Position numbers and translations under genes: made by a program. The notes below the pieces were generated by a model that saw only the letters and a program-made list of their open reading frames with translations, was not told where the DNA came from and made no database searches. DNA of 64,000 nucleotides from Limnanthes douglasii subsp. nivea (taxonomy: Eukaryota; Streptophyta; Magnoliopsida; Brassicales; Limnanthaceae): contig JAUPFV010000002.1 in NCBI GenBank assembly GCA_036936605.1, positions 265,740,770-265,804,769 on the forward strand, written 5' to 3'. Of the stretch, positions 23,913 to 37,110 are shown in pieces (position 1 is the first letter of the stretch; every line of letters starts with the position of its first letter).

Positions 23913-24449
23913 CCATCATTCCATGGAATGCTCATTTATCTGGTTAACCACTATATGTCTTTTAATAAAAACTTAAAAGACTAAAATCTAAATTAAAATC
24001 TTAGAGATAGGAGAATTTTGGCAATATATATAAAGCTATTGCCAAAGCTCAGGAATATATTGTCCATCTTGGAAATAAATACCAAGAAACTCAAAGTTCA
24101 AAGGATAAGACTAGCTTATCCAAATAAAATGCAAACCTTCATCTTCTCTTAGCAAGAGAAGAATAATATTTGGAGCAAAAACATTGTATAAACTGGATTA
24201 AACAAGGTGATAAAATTAGTGAATGAAATATTATAGAATGGAATATGGATTGCAAATCATATCAAAATTAGTGAATCAGCTATAGATTATTACAAAGATT
24301 TGTTAACAAACACTAATCTTATAAATCAATATAAAGACACATTGAATATAATCCCAACTTAATCTCTGAATTTGACAACCGATAACTCTTGGCCACTCCA
24401 TCAAATGATGAAATATATAATGTTGTTAAAGGTCTAAAAAAATAATGTT

Positions 24450-25330
24450 GTTGGACCAGATGGGTTTAATGCAACTTTCTACCAATCTTGTTGGCCCATT
24501 ATTCAACATGATCTATGCTCTGTTGTGAAGGATTACTTTTCTGGTAAATCTTCTCCAAATGAAATTTACTCAATTGTCATATGCTTAATTCCTAAATTTG
24601 AGAACCCAAAACACTTGAAATACTATATACCAATTAGTCTTTGCAGTATTTTTAATAGATTAGTGTTTAAAATATTAATTGAAAGGTTGACAATAATACT
24701 TCATAATATTACTTCCCAAGAATAATGAGGATTTTTTCATGGAAGAAAACTTTATGAATACATCCTCATATCTCAGGAGCTTATTTATGTCATAAGTAAG
24801 AAATCAAGAGGAGCCAACATTATCTTAAAAGTTAACATAGCTAAGGTTTTAGATAAAATATCAAATAACTTCACACTAAATGTACTAAAAGCCATTGGTT
24901 TTCACAATACATTTATTAAACTTATCAGAAATGGCATATAATCTGTTTTTCCTCTATAATCATTAATAGAGACTCAAAAGGTTACTTTAAAGGTCTTAAT
25001 GGTATAAGGCAGAGATATCCTATCTCTCCCGACCTCTTTATTATTGCAGAGGAATACCTCATTAGAGGTATAAATTCGCTCTTCAACAATTACCATGATA
25101 TGAAGTACAAAACTAGAAGTGACTTTAATATAAATTGCTTTACATGTGCATATGACTTTGTCATATTTGCAAATGGCTCAAGGAATAACATTAATGGATT
25201 AAATACCTTTTCGAAGTTGTATCAAAATATATATGGCCAGTGCATAAATTTAGGAAAATCAAGTCTAATTGTTTCGTCAAATATTAATAACCAAACAATT
25301 AGATTTGTTGAAGAGGTTACTGGTTAAAAA
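24450..25330 (+). pseudogene. LINE reverse transcriptase remnant
   Basis: Translation shows the ordered blocks of a plant LINE RT: FYQSCWPIIQHDLC, LIPKFENPKHLKYYIPISLC, GFFHGR-like sequence, LISQELIYVISKKSRGANII, PISPDLFIIAEE and YDFVIFANGSR. It is broken by stops and frameshifts. The active-site FADD reads CAYD (25145-25156), so the first catalytic Asp is lost. Confidence 0.8.
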
Positions 25331-25956
25331 AACAATCCTTTGGCATTAAAATACTGGGGGGTTTTAGTTCACAATAGTAACAAAGCAAGCCATTATCATG
25401 ATTTAGTTAAAAAAATTAGATTCAAAATTTATGAATATGATAGTAAGACATTTTCCTTTGGTGGTAGATCAATACTGATACAATTAGTACTAATGAAAAA
25501 ACCCATATAGATATATCCAATGCTGTAAAATTCCTAAAACTATTTTAAGTTGAGTTAAAATACCATTTAACAGATTCTTGTGGGGATCTAAAGAGACAAC
25601 TCAAGCTTTAATCTAGACAAACTGGAACTCTTTAAGTAAACCCTATAAGGAAGGAGGTCTTAATATTAGAAGACTCGTTGACTTACAACCACATTTTTCT
25701 GAAACTTTGGTATAAATTTTGTGAAAATAAATCCATATAGGCTAGGTATATGCACTCATTATACTGGAAAAACCTACACACTCTTCAAATTAATTAAAAA
25801 ATAAAAGATTCTAGGACTTGGAGAAGTCTAAAATCTATTAAGAACATTACTGAACCTTTTATATTATAGAACTTAGGTAAAGGTAATTTGGACTTCTGGC
25901 TAGATAAATGGTTTAAAAACTAACCATTAATTAGTCTCTCAAATGTAAAAAATAGT

Positions 25957-27090
25957 TTGGACTTAGACAAGCTAAGATCAAATATTACTCACATTGACAT
26001 TAATAAAATACAAGACCTTAAAATTCATAATGAAAAAGAAGATAAAATACTTTGGTCATTGTACAAATCAGGTTACTTTAATATTAAAACAACATGGAAT
26101 AATATAAGGCACAAAGGTAGTGTCTCCAATCGTTTTGCAGAGATATGGAATAATATCATTCCAACCAAATATTTTTTTAATTTTCCAATGGAAGATCATG
26201 AAATTTTTGGATTTATGTGGATACTAACTTACAAAAAAAACTTTATCCTTGCTTCCAAGTGTCAATCTGTCATGATATAGAGTAAACCAACCATATATTT
26301 GTTAACTGTCGAATAACATGGGCTGTTTGGAATCATTTTCTAGTGTATTTGATATAACTATAGGTAGATACATGACCATCCAATATCTTATTAGATGTTG
26401 GTTCTGTCTACATCCAAAACAACCCATATCAGAACAAAATTACCACCCATTGTTTACTGGACAAATTGGCATTATAGGAATAAAGTTAAATATAATGCTC
26501 TATCTGTAACTTCTAAAGTTATCTTAGATTAAAATTATTTTATTATTTCTAAATTGGAAAATGAAAATATCCTTAAAAAGTAAATCTGGCTTGATAATAC
26601 TAACATATCTAATAAACTATGTTGTTATTTCCATAATGAAAACTCTAACAAAGTAAATCTTATTAAATGGTTAACTCCTAAAGACAATAGGCTCAAGCTG
26701 TATTCAAATGGCTCTTGCCTCTTAAATGGAGAGTCAAGTAGAGCTGGACTTATTAGAGACAAAAATGGTGATGTTATTGCTGCATATGACAGATGATATG
26801 TTATCAATCCCCATTAATATATGAATGTAGGAAATTAATTGATGGACTTATATTAGGTAACTAAAATGGATTTAAGCAAGTTGATATAGAAACGGACTAT
26901 GCCTTGTTGATTGATATTTTTCAAAGGGTCATGACCCCTAGTATTTAAATCCCTTAATAAACTGATGTATGAACTTAATTTGTTCATCAATGACTATTAA
27001 AGACATTTCAAGAAACCAAAACCAAGCAGCCGGTTGGCTTACTAGATGAACCCCGAGATATAAAATGAAGGTTGACCTAGATCACCATCA
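25957..27090 (+). pseudogene. LINE C-terminal part: zf-RVT and RNase H remnants
   Basis: 25957-26280 encodes a block with DKILWSLYKSGYFNIKTTW and IWNNIIPTK, matching the zinc-binding region after plant LINE RT (D...W....G.FSVKSAW ... IW....P.K). From about 26660, KWLTPKDNRLKLYSNGS and RAGLIRDKNGDVIAAY match the start of a LINE RNase H, with Asn-Gly-Ser where Asp-Gly-Ser is usual. Stops follow. Confidence 0.75.
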
Positions 27091-27130
27091 AATACCAAAC
27101 TCCCTTAAGGTAATAATTTTATTAGAAAAT

Positions 27131-27790
27131 CTAGGTTTTGGATATTTAAGACTTGATGAATTAAAATATGACTTTATTCCATCTATAATCAATATTTGAT
27201 TAGCCAATTTTTTACAACAAAAATAATATCAATCTATCTTATAATATATTTTCAAACTTGTTCAAACCATACCTGCTGACAACAATAAGAGGAAAAACAA
27301 ATATAAACATGAAGGAAGGGATACCATATGTTATTAACAAAATAAAAAAGAGCAGGTTTTTTATTTTTAAGGAAAAGATAACTATAAAGGGCTGATGTTT
27401 CTCAATTATTCAATATTTTGAATCAAGAAGAGTATTAGTAAAGGAATTTTTAATATGAAGAAACCGATTAAGAGCCAATTTTTCTTTTTTTCAAGGGTAA
27501 AGTGTATACAAAAGACCTGAATAATGTTTTGAAAATGTGTAAACTATTTTGATTCAATAAGATTTCTAGAAACAAATAATTAAAATTAAACATAAATATT
27601 ATCTTTAAAAATAAATTTATAATAATAAAAGGTATCATATGCTTTAAACTATATTATTTTTTAAAATCTCTCTTATCCTCCAATATTTAAATTTTAGTTT
27701 GTTTATTACAATTTCTAAAAAAAGGTAATAATTATTTTTAAAATCATTACAAATTAAAAAAAAATTGATTTTTTTATATTATGTGTTAAA
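27131..27790. other. AT-rich spacer
   Basis: Nothing recognised; short poly-A and poly-T runs only. Confidence 0.5.
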
Positions 27791-30119
27791 TATAAATTGA
27801 AAGTGACTAATGCAGGATCTCTGCCGAATGATGAAATTTAGTGCTGAAGACTGGAACGTAGTGTTGGAAGTTAGTGCTGAAGCTGAAACTAGTTGCCGAA
27901 CTAAATGATTGAGGCACGACAATCAAACCTCAAAAAGCTGGATGTTAGTAAGCCGAAAACTTAAAGGTGGTAGTTGTCGTGTCTCTAGTGACATGTTACT
28001 TACCCGGGACATAGGTGCATAAACATCTGTTGGAACTTAAGGATGCGATTTTCCAAAATAATTGATATTAGATAGTGTTTAAACAAGTGCCGAATGTCTA
28101 TTTGGCCAAATGTTTGAATGTTCAAATGTTTGTAACGATACTTATATGTTTCTCGAAGGAGTTGATTCACTATCTATGTTGAAAAGTTTAAAATTGATGG
28201 TTTAATCTCGATCATTTATCCATTAATCACATCATGCTTGCGGTCATAAACATAATAGTACAAGGTATTGTCAGACATCTAAAGTTAGTGGTGCTACATC
28301 TGCCCCTGTGTACGAACGCCATACCTGCTGAGCCGTTTTTTTTATTTATCTTGGAGAACACGATATAGGGTGTTATTGTGAGCCTAAGGGACCAACTCCC
28401 TCATAATCGAATATGTAAATAGTGATAAAAAGGCATGGAGTATGTCTGGCGTGAACTAGCTAGAGAGAAAGTATTTTACTTGTCTGATTCAGAGAGATAA
28501 GCAAAGTATATGTGACAACAATAAGATAAAATATGAGATCTATAGTTACTTTTATAAGCCAAAAGTATTATTTAAAAAAATTGGTTGAGTTAGTTGTGTT
28601 TGATAATGTACTGTTGTAGCCTTTGTTTATATGAAATTTGTATCAATTGCGCGTAAATGTAAGATCTCTTCATACAAATTACGTAACATCTCTTGTTTTG
28701 TAATTAATTTTAGTTTATGTTGCTTTTTATTAATCTCATTGTTTGAAAGGATAAAAGGTCAAAGCTATGTTACTTCACATTATCTAACGAGAAAATGGTA
28801 ATCAATTTACAAGGTTCTGACGTAGTGGAATAACTTCGGCTTGCACCACCAAAGCTTTTATCATTGCTGATCTTGTTGAATACTATGATTTCTCTTCATA
28901 CAAGTATTGCGATGAGCATGAAAATATGTAATATTTTTTGTTAATGATAAATATAAGATAGAAGGACGAGGAATATTTTAGACATCGAATATAGAGATTT
29001 AGATCTCACGAGAAAGTCAAACACAGTCGTATATATGAGTTTCATGTAGTTCGGCCTTGATAAATTTAATACACTCCAAATGTATTGTAGTAAGAAGATC
29101 TGTAAACACTTGAATAACCGAAGTAAAAAGTGCTTTCAACTCAAATGATCATTAAAGGAAGATGATTCTGATGAGTGACTATGAAGGTCTCAGACTATTA
29201 GTGTTCTAATAAAGAGGTCCATATCAGTTGGTCAATAAAGAGGTTCATATAAGTTGGAACTACCTCAAGTGGAGGAGGCTGATAAATGATTATCCGAAGT
29301 ACAAAATCGAAGATGATACAATGGTCGCGGATGGCTAAGAATAAACTAATGCTTTAATGGTTTCTTTTTGGAGGTATGATAACAAGTAGGTTCTCAATTA
29401 TGAAGCCTTATTATATATGACTTCCAACCAACATTGGTTTGAAGACCTGAAAGTGTTTGAAGGTGGTAAATGTCATGTTGGGGAAAACCAAGATCTATAA
29501 TATAACGAGAATTGCGAGTATAAGGTTCAAGTTATCAAGTGGACTTGAAAAGGTTTTAAAATATATGAGGTATGCCCCTGAAATTAAATAGAACCTTTTG
29601 CCTATTGGAATATTAGACAAGGATTATATTAAGTATAAAGGAAGATGATAGACTTAGAGTCTTACAACACTCACTGGTAATTATGCAGGATATTCGAACT
29701 AATGATGTTTAAGAATGATTCTACAGACTTAATCTAGATAGGCCTGTAGTGGAAGGTGTATCTAGTATTGAGAATGATTCTACCAAGATACGACTGAAGG
29801 TCTTTGAGGGTTTGCCAAATCATGTGGCGATTCAATGCAGAATGTCCCTGAAGATGTTAAAAGCTGATAATGGTTTCACTATTGTTTTATGTCTCATAGG
29901 GTCAGAAATCGTCAGGGGCAAAGAACGGAAAGTGGGTCGGATTTATCTTAGAGGGAATTTTAGACTCATAATAAGAATTATGCTGAGTAATCTGAGTGCC
30001 TAATGACTAAGCTGTGTGCCAGCATTATATTTTATCATAAGTGTCAACGGTTCTTGGGCTTAGGGGCTTATGAATCTGACCCATATGCCTAACTTGACCC
30101 GACTGACCAATGGATCCGA

Positions 30120-30182
30120 AATTATCCTATAAATAGTCAAAATAAAAGCATTCAAGAGGGTTGAAACATTCTCTCTCTACAT
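30120..30182 (+). promoter_or_regulatory. TATA-like promoter sequence in the repeat domain
   Basis: cctataaatagtc at about 30127 is followed about 35 bp later by acattctctctctac, a common arrangement in plant LTR promoters. No downstream gene was recognised. Confidence 0.3.
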
Positions 30183-30429
30183 GTTAAATACTAGCTGCTT
30201 AATTCTTTTTCTAATCTTTACCCAAAAATTAAATATAACATCTAAACACTAGCCTAAAATACAGTCTGATTAGATTTTGTCATCACCAATGTATAGTGGC
30301 ATAATCTTGAGATGTACACCGAGACATGGAATAATTAATAAGATAAACCACATATTACTTAAGGGAATGACATGTATGATTTTGATAGCTTGACCGATCA
30401 AAGACTGTATGAAGGGGGTGCCAAGACAG

Positions 30430-32915
30430 TTGGACTCATCGTCAAAACAAGTCTCTTAACTTTTAGTTATCAAGAAGACGAAAAAGGTGTGGTTGTTGTC
30501 CTTGGATCCTAGGAGTGATAAAATTTTAATTAAAAAGGGGCGAGTATTCAATGGAGTCGAAAAACCACTAATCATAAAGTTTACCACTATATAGATTCTT
30601 GTCGAAGATGGAGTTAGAGTTGTGGAGAAGTTCGAACATAAAGGTAAAGTCGAGGATGCTTCTGCCGAAGCTGATTAGAAAATAGGTACAAGTTTGATAT
30701 CATCAAAATAAGTTCAACCATTGCAGGGATTAAGCCTTGAACGAATGTTTGATGTGTCAGAGATTTCAGATGTTAAATTAAGGAGCAACAATGAGACTTT
30801 GACAATTTGTTGTCAAGTGTTGCTATATGTGCTTCAAGAAAACCTTATGAATGTTACTCATGTATTCTTGGATTAAGGAGTTCATGAGATTAATATGTTG
30901 TAAAAAATGGTAACAACTGAGATCATAAATTTCACGAGACTTGATCAATCGATGTAAGTGAACTAATTGTATCTGATGAGTAGTTGGAACATCAGGATAA
31001 TGGATGCTGGAATCACTATGAGCCTAATTAAAGAATTCGTATATGTTCAAAGTGACCAATGTAGGATATTTGGGAAAGGTTAGAACTTAGTACCAAAGGA
31101 TGAAACTTAGTCTTGAAGCTGAAACTAGGTGTCTAAGGCTAGAGCTGAGTGACTGAGGTAGAACAACCAAACTTTAGGAACCGAAGTAGAGTAAGCCAAA
31201 ACATTGAGTGTTGTAGCTGATGTATCCATAGTGGCATGATATTCATCTGAAACTTAGATGAAAAAACATATGTTGAAATATAAGGGTGAGCTTTATCAAA
31301 GAAAAATGCTATAAGATACTGATGTACTGAGGTGCATGATCTTTTGGTACTGAATGTTTAAATGACCGAATCTTTGTTTAACAAAAGGTTTGAATAACTA
31401 ATGTTTTTGAAGACACTCATATGTTCCTTGAAAGAGCTGGCTCATTATCTATGTTGGAGATTTTGAAATTTATGCTTTAATCTCAAATATTTTTCATGTA
31501 ACAAATAATCTGAGCATATTTGAGGTTATGGATAAAATAGTATAAGGTATTATCAAGCACCAGAAGTTAATGCTGCCACCATCTGCCACTACGTACAAAC
31601 ATATGGACACCAAACTTGTTAAACTGTTTTCTTTGGCTGTATTGGCGAATAAGATATAAATGGCTATTGTGAGCCTAATATCACGAGCTTAGAAAGGGGT
31701 GGGTATTCAATTATCATGAAGATGTAAGAGAGTGTGGTTGTTGTTCTTGGATCCTAAAATTCATAAGAATTTAATTAGAAATGGACGGGTATTCAATGGA
31801 TTGAAAAGCGAATGATCATAAAGTTTAGCACTATAGATATTACTTTCGAAGATGAAGCTGGAGTTGAGGTGAAGTTTGGACATAAAGATGGAGCCAATGA
31901 TGCTTCCGTCAAAGCTAATTACAAAATGAGTACATATTTGATCTCGTCAAAATAAGTTTAACCATTGTTGGGATTTAGCCATGAACGAAAGTTTAATGGG
32001 TCACAAATTTCAGATATTAAAACTAAAGAGAAACACTGAGAGTCTGAAAATTTATCGTCAAGTGTTTTGATATGAGCTTCAAGAAGACCAAATGGTTGTT
32101 ACTCATGCCTTCTTGGAAAGAGAAGTTCAGAAGACTCGTATGTTGTGGAAAATAGCAACAAATAAGTTTGAAAATTGCATGGGACTTGATCAATTGATGC
32201 ATGTGAACTATTTATCTTTGGTGATTAGTTAGAGCATCAGGGTTACAAATGCTAGAGTCACTATGAGCGTAGGTGGAATTGGTAAGTATATGCTTGAAGT
32301 TACCAATTGAGGATCTCTGCCGAAGGCTGTAATTTAGTATTAAAGCAAAACCCGGTGCTGAAGGTTGGAGCTACGTGACTAAGGCATAACAACCAAAATT
32401 TAATGACCAAATGAGAGTAAGCCAAGAAATTAAGGATTGTAGGTGTTGTATCTCTAGTGGAATGATGCTCATCATAAATTTAGATGCAAATACATATGCT
32501 GAAGTCTAAGGGTGAACTTTTTCGAAGAAAAATTCTATAAGATACTGATGGGACGAGGTGCATGATCTTTTGGGACTGAAATCTTCAAATGAATGAATGT
32601 CTATTTTGCCAAAATTTTGATTAGCTGAATGTTTTTGAAGACACCTATATGTTCATAGAATGAGCTGATTCACTATCTATGTTAAAGATTTTGAAATTGA
32701 TGCTTTAATCTCAATTATTGATCATGTAGACATTAATATGAGCATGTATGAGACTATCGACAGAATTGTACAAGGTATTATCAAGAGTCAAAAGTTAGTT
32801 GTACCACTATATGCCACTACGTACAAACGTACGGACACTAGATTTGTTGAGCCGCTTTCTTTGCCTGTAGTGGGGAATATGATTTAAGGTGCTATTGTGA
32901 GCCTAATATTACAAG
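30430..32915. repeat. ~1.25-kb tandem duplication (two P-Q units)
   Basis: Unit 1 is about 30430-31700 and unit 2 about 31700-32915. Shared P landmarks: gtggttgttgt.cttggatcct, gggcgagtattcaatgga / gacgggtattcaatgga, aaaataagttcaaccattg / aaaataagtttaaccattg. Shared Q landmarks: aggtgcatgatcttttggtac / ...gggac, tatgttccttga / tatgttcatagaa, tattgtgagcctaatat. Both copies are full of stops. Confidence 0.75.
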
Positions 32916-33136
32916 CTCAGCTTCTTTTTCTCATAAGGACTTTTGTACCAAGCATGCCAACCGGTACACGAAATACTTTCCCATATGGCACAAAGCAATA
33001 TAATGGTTAGATAGTAGGGATTCAGTACCTATCATATAAAAACTCGAGTTAGTATCAATATGTTGTAAGGGATTATCATAATATGCATATAGAGGTTGAG
33101 GCTAGCGAGTCGATTGAGACAATACGGGTCGTGACA

Positions 33137-33153
33137 CCCCCCCCCCCCCCCCC
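33137..33153. repeat. Poly-C run of 17
   Basis: 17 consecutive C inside array unit 1, directly after gtgaca. The same place in other units reads gacattgtccc and gacattctccccta, so the tract grew from a short C-rich site. Confidence 0.9.
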
Positions 33154-33664
33154 ACTTACTTCATGAGTACCCTCGTCACTACTTAGTCAAGTTGTTTCTC
33201 TCATATTCAAGCCGATATGAGTTCCACCATAGCTTTACAATAAGACTTATATTTTTTATATTTTTAGCTATCTTGCTTGGTTACTCCTACATTAATGCAC
33301 TTTTCATTAATCAAATATCTTGCACTATACTTTTCTATACTATTGATCATCCAGTACATGCTTTATGTCTTACTTGACACCACATCCTAACGTGAGTGCC
33401 CTTATGCATGCCCACATTCTATCCACGCTTTTGTTACATACGAGACGACCTTCCTTTGTGTTGGGCTCACTTGCTATCTCATTAGGATTCCATGATGATT
33501 TACCTTGAGTGTACATTGTTCACTTTGTCCATGTCTCTTCTGGGTTCATGCGAGCAAATCTACATTATGTTAGGCTAACCCATTGGGTCGTCACGTTTAG
33601 CTTGAAAGTCGTTCCTACGGGGATGGTAACGAATCTAATACCACTTGTCACGGGATTAATATCA

Positions 33665-33890
33665 CAACCCACATTTTCCCAACAGATAAATGCTAGCTTC
33701 AACCTCTCTATGAGGATCATGATAAACTCTTACGACCTGTTGATATTAACTTGAATCTTCAAATGACATGCAATTATACTGAAATAATACTATCTAACGG
33801 TCTTATTGTTTGTTTGTCATATACGAACGGTTGTCTTTTGTAGCTAGTTGTGCTCAGTGTAGGCGCCTCATGAGGAAATAAAGCTAATAT
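33665..33890 (-). repeat. Inverted partial unit inside array unit 1
   Basis: ctagcttcaacctctctatg and gatcatgataaactcttacg followed by acctgttgatattaac are the reverse complement of the agaggttgaggctagc and gagttagtatcaa part of a normal unit. Read on the minus strand the piece continues through a tcagtataattgcatgtcat block and a taagaccgttagatag-type block, in the order of the other units. Confidence 0.75.
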
Positions 33891-36395
33891 CACAGGCTTA
33901 GCTTCCTTTGCCCATGAGGTGCATGTACTGATCGAGCCTAATGACACAAGCTAGCTTTTCCAATACAACACACAAACAATATAACAGTTGGATAGTAGAG
34001 ATTTAGTATAATAACATATCATGTGAAGACTCGAGTTAGTATCAAGAGGTCGTACGAGCTTATCATGATCTGTATAGAGAGGTTGAGGCTAGCACGTCCA
34101 TGACATTGTCCCATACTTAATTCATGAGCGTCCTTGCCATGACTTAGTCAAGTTGCTGCTCTCATTTCCATACCATTATGCATATTACCCAGTTTCATAA
34201 CAAGACTTCTTTTTTTGCTAGTCCCACTTGTCTTGCTTGGTTACTCCTACGTTGGCATTATTATCTTCTATCTAAATTTTTGAGCCACACTTGTTTATAT
34301 CGATGATCATCCGCTCTGTGCATTATGACTTACTTTCCCTCACACCCGCATGCGAGTCACCTTACGCACGTCGACATTATGTTCACACTTCTATTGCATG
34401 GAAGATAACTTTACTTTATGCTGGGATCACTCACTATATCATTAGCCCCCTATGACGAGTTAGCATATGTACACACAGCTTACTCTGTTCATGTCTCTTT
34501 TGGGTTTGTGCAAGCCCGTATGCATTGTGCTGGGCTAACTTATTGGGTTGTTATGCTTGACCTGTGCGCGATAAATTTAGAGAAGGATATCGGGTCTTAA
34601 ACTGCTTGTCACAAGCTTAGATTCTTTCACCCATTAAGAACTTGTATTGAGAATATTTGGCGGTACAAGCCAACCTTTCCCATTTGACACACAAGCTATA
34701 TAACGATTGGATATGAGGAATTCAGTATAATTACATTGTATATGAAGACTTGAGTTATTATCAATAAGTCGTAAGAGATTATCATGATCCTTACATCTAA
34801 ATTGAAGCTAATGTTTCCGTTGAGATAATACGGGCCGTGACATTCTCCCCTATTTAGTTTTTGAGCGCCCTTGTCATAACTAAGTTAATTTACTGCTCTC
34901 ATGTCCACGCCGTTATACGTGCCATCCCATCTTTAAAATAAGACTTTTATTTTGCTAATCTCTCTTGTCTTGCTTAGTTGATCCTACATTGGTTATATTC
35001 TCTTTCATCCAATTGCTTGCGCCACACTTGTTTATATCGGTGATCATTGGCTCTATAATTTATTCTAACTTGCCTCAACATTCTAATGCGAGTCACCTAC
35101 GCTTCTCTTGTGTGTGAGACAACCTTTCTTTGTGTTGGGCTCACTGATTATCTCATTAGGCCTCCACGATGACTTACCTTATACGCACACCGTTCATTTT
35201 GTAAACTCCTTTTCCGGGTTCGTACAAGCCGGTCTTTATTGTGTTAGGATAAACCACTAGGTCGTTACGCTTGGTTTGGGCGTCGTACCATCAGAGACGA
35301 CTACCGTCTCCGATACCACTTTTCATGGGATTATCTTCTTTCTCTTATGAGGTGCATGTACCAAGCACGTCTAGCGACACAAAAAACCTTTCCCATGTGG
35401 CACATAAGAAATATAATGGTTGAATAGCATAAATTCAGTATGATTACTTGTCATATGGAGACTCGAGTTAGCATCAATAAGTTGCAAGAGGTTATCATGA
35501 CCTGAACAAAGAGGTTGAGGCTAGCGTGTCCATTGGAAACATATGGGATGTGATGTTCACCCTTAATTCTTGAGCATCCTTGCCACGTCTTTGTCAAATT
35601 GTTGTTCTCGTATCCGCACTATTATGCATCCCACCAAACTTCACAAAAAGGTTTTAGTTGTTATGGTCCTACCTACTTTAAATGCTTTAACGTACGTTGG
35701 CGCTCTTCTTTTTTATCCAATTTCTCGTATCATGCTTGTTTATACCGGTGATCATCCACTCTGTGCTTTATGCCTTACTTGCCCTTCATAACCTAAAGCG
35801 AGTCACTTTACGTATGTTAAATTTTGTCCATGCTATTCTAGCGTGCGATACAATCTTCCTTTATGTTGGGCTCACTCCCTATCTCATTAGGTTCCCATGA
35901 TGAGTTACCTTACGCGTACACCATTTACTCTGTCTATGCCTCATTTATGTTTGTGTGAGTCGATCTTTATTTTGTTGCGCTAATATATTTGGTCGTTATG
36001 CTTGGATTAAGCGCCTCGCCTCCTTTGGAGATGAATATTAGCTCTAATACTACTTATCACAAGCTTAGCTATCTTCACCCATAAAGCGCTTGTACCAAGT
36101 CAGCCTTTCTTATATACCATACAATTTATATAACAATTTTATAGCAGATATTCAGTATAATTACCTATCATATAAAGAATCGAGTAAGTATCAACATGTT
36201 ATAAGAGCTAATCATAATCCACACAGAGAGGTTGAGGCTAGCATATCCGCTGAGAAAGTTTGGGCAGTAATACTAGGAAAACTACTTACTTATCATTAAT
36301 TCTATATATACTGAAAGAGAGGTACGGATAATGTGTAGCATGAATTAGTAAGAGAGAGAAAGTCTATTGTTTCTCTAGTTTTATAGAGAGAACGG

Positions 36396-37110
36396 TAGGC
36401 ATGAGCATTTAAGAAGAACCAAAAAAACCGAACCAAACCAAACTGAATCAAAAGCACCGAACCAAAGCAGATTCGCTTCCTTTATAATACTCGAATGGTT
36501 CTAGTTTTAATTACCCCGGTCTGGGGTTTGGAACCGAATCAAACCGAAGAACCGTGTGTACCCGTTAAGAACTAAACCCATGTATTAACCCTAAGTTTAA
36601 CATTATTTAAAAAGATATATTTATCTCCCAAAGTTAGATTCCTTTAAATTTGTCATCTACAATTGACCTCTGATTATGTTCTCTTTAATAAATGAAAATA
36701 TAAGTAACTCAAAATGGCGACATATTTACAAAAACAATTACGTGTATAGAAAAAATAACAAAATATCAACTTTTATAGAATCTAATAAATTTGATAACAA
36801 CTCTGATTTTGTTATATTACTAATATTATTCGTTAATATATTAATTTTGGATCTATCTTGTATTTAATCTTTATTTTTCTTAAAATCTAACATAACTTTA
36901 TAGTTTTGATTTGTAAAATGAGTTTTATATCTATTGATATTGCAAAAAAAATTAAAGTATCTAAAAAGATCTGATTGGAACCGAATTAAATATCTATACC
37001 GAACCGAACCCAAGAGAACCAAACCAAATTGAATTTAATTCGATTCTTAAATAGATACCAGTTTTGAATAACCGAAAGAACCAAACTGTAGAACCGAATG
37101 CCCATACCTA
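36396..37110. mobile_element. MITE-like element with accgaaccgaacc-rich ends
   Basis: Ends: taggcatgagcattt on the left and aatgcccataccta on the right, which read as imperfect inverted repeats. Both flanks inside are rich in aaccgaacc and aaccaaacc; the core is AT-rich with no transposase. The TAGG..TGGGCATTCGG end type is common for plant hAT-type MITEs. It splits the LTR-like tail sequence. No exact 8-bp target duplication remains. Confidence 0.65.

Larger units (their letters stand above)
22845..27130 (+). mobile_element. L1-type LINE, internally deleted and decayed
   Basis: The 5' part (to about 23260) is non-coding with two similar ~125-bp blocks ending in gatttaggg. 23640-23912 resembles the DUF4283-like N-terminus of plant LINE ORF1. 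At about 23967 the reading resembles the stretch just before RT in ORF2, so the rest of ORF1 and most of the endonuclease are missing. RT follows (24450-25330), then a zf-RVT block (25957-26280) and an RNase H block (26660-27090). No LTRs exist. The 5' limit is uncertain and no target duplication was identified. Confidence 0.8.
32916..36310. repeat. Tandem array of ~720-bp units, about 4.3 copies
   Basis: Units start at about 32916, 33899, 34617, 35330 and 36066 (spacing 983, 718, 713, 736; the last is partial). Shared order in each: cccat..ggcac, gactcgagttagtatcaa, aga..ttatcatgat, agaggttgaggctagc, cttgccatgacttagtcaa, a cttgcttggttactcctac-type block, gatgatcatcc, catgatgagttacctta and a tcacaagcttag joint. 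The long first unit is explained by an inverted partial copy. Short + ORFs inside units (for example 35570-35791) are not conserved between units. Confidence 0.85.

Noticed and set aside
29749..30003. 84-codon + ORF
   Set aside because: It starts and ends within stop-rich repeat sequence and shows no recognisable motif.
33192..35900. Several 60-80 codon + ORFs in the 720-bp array
   Set aside because: The frames are not conserved between units, so they are chance openings.
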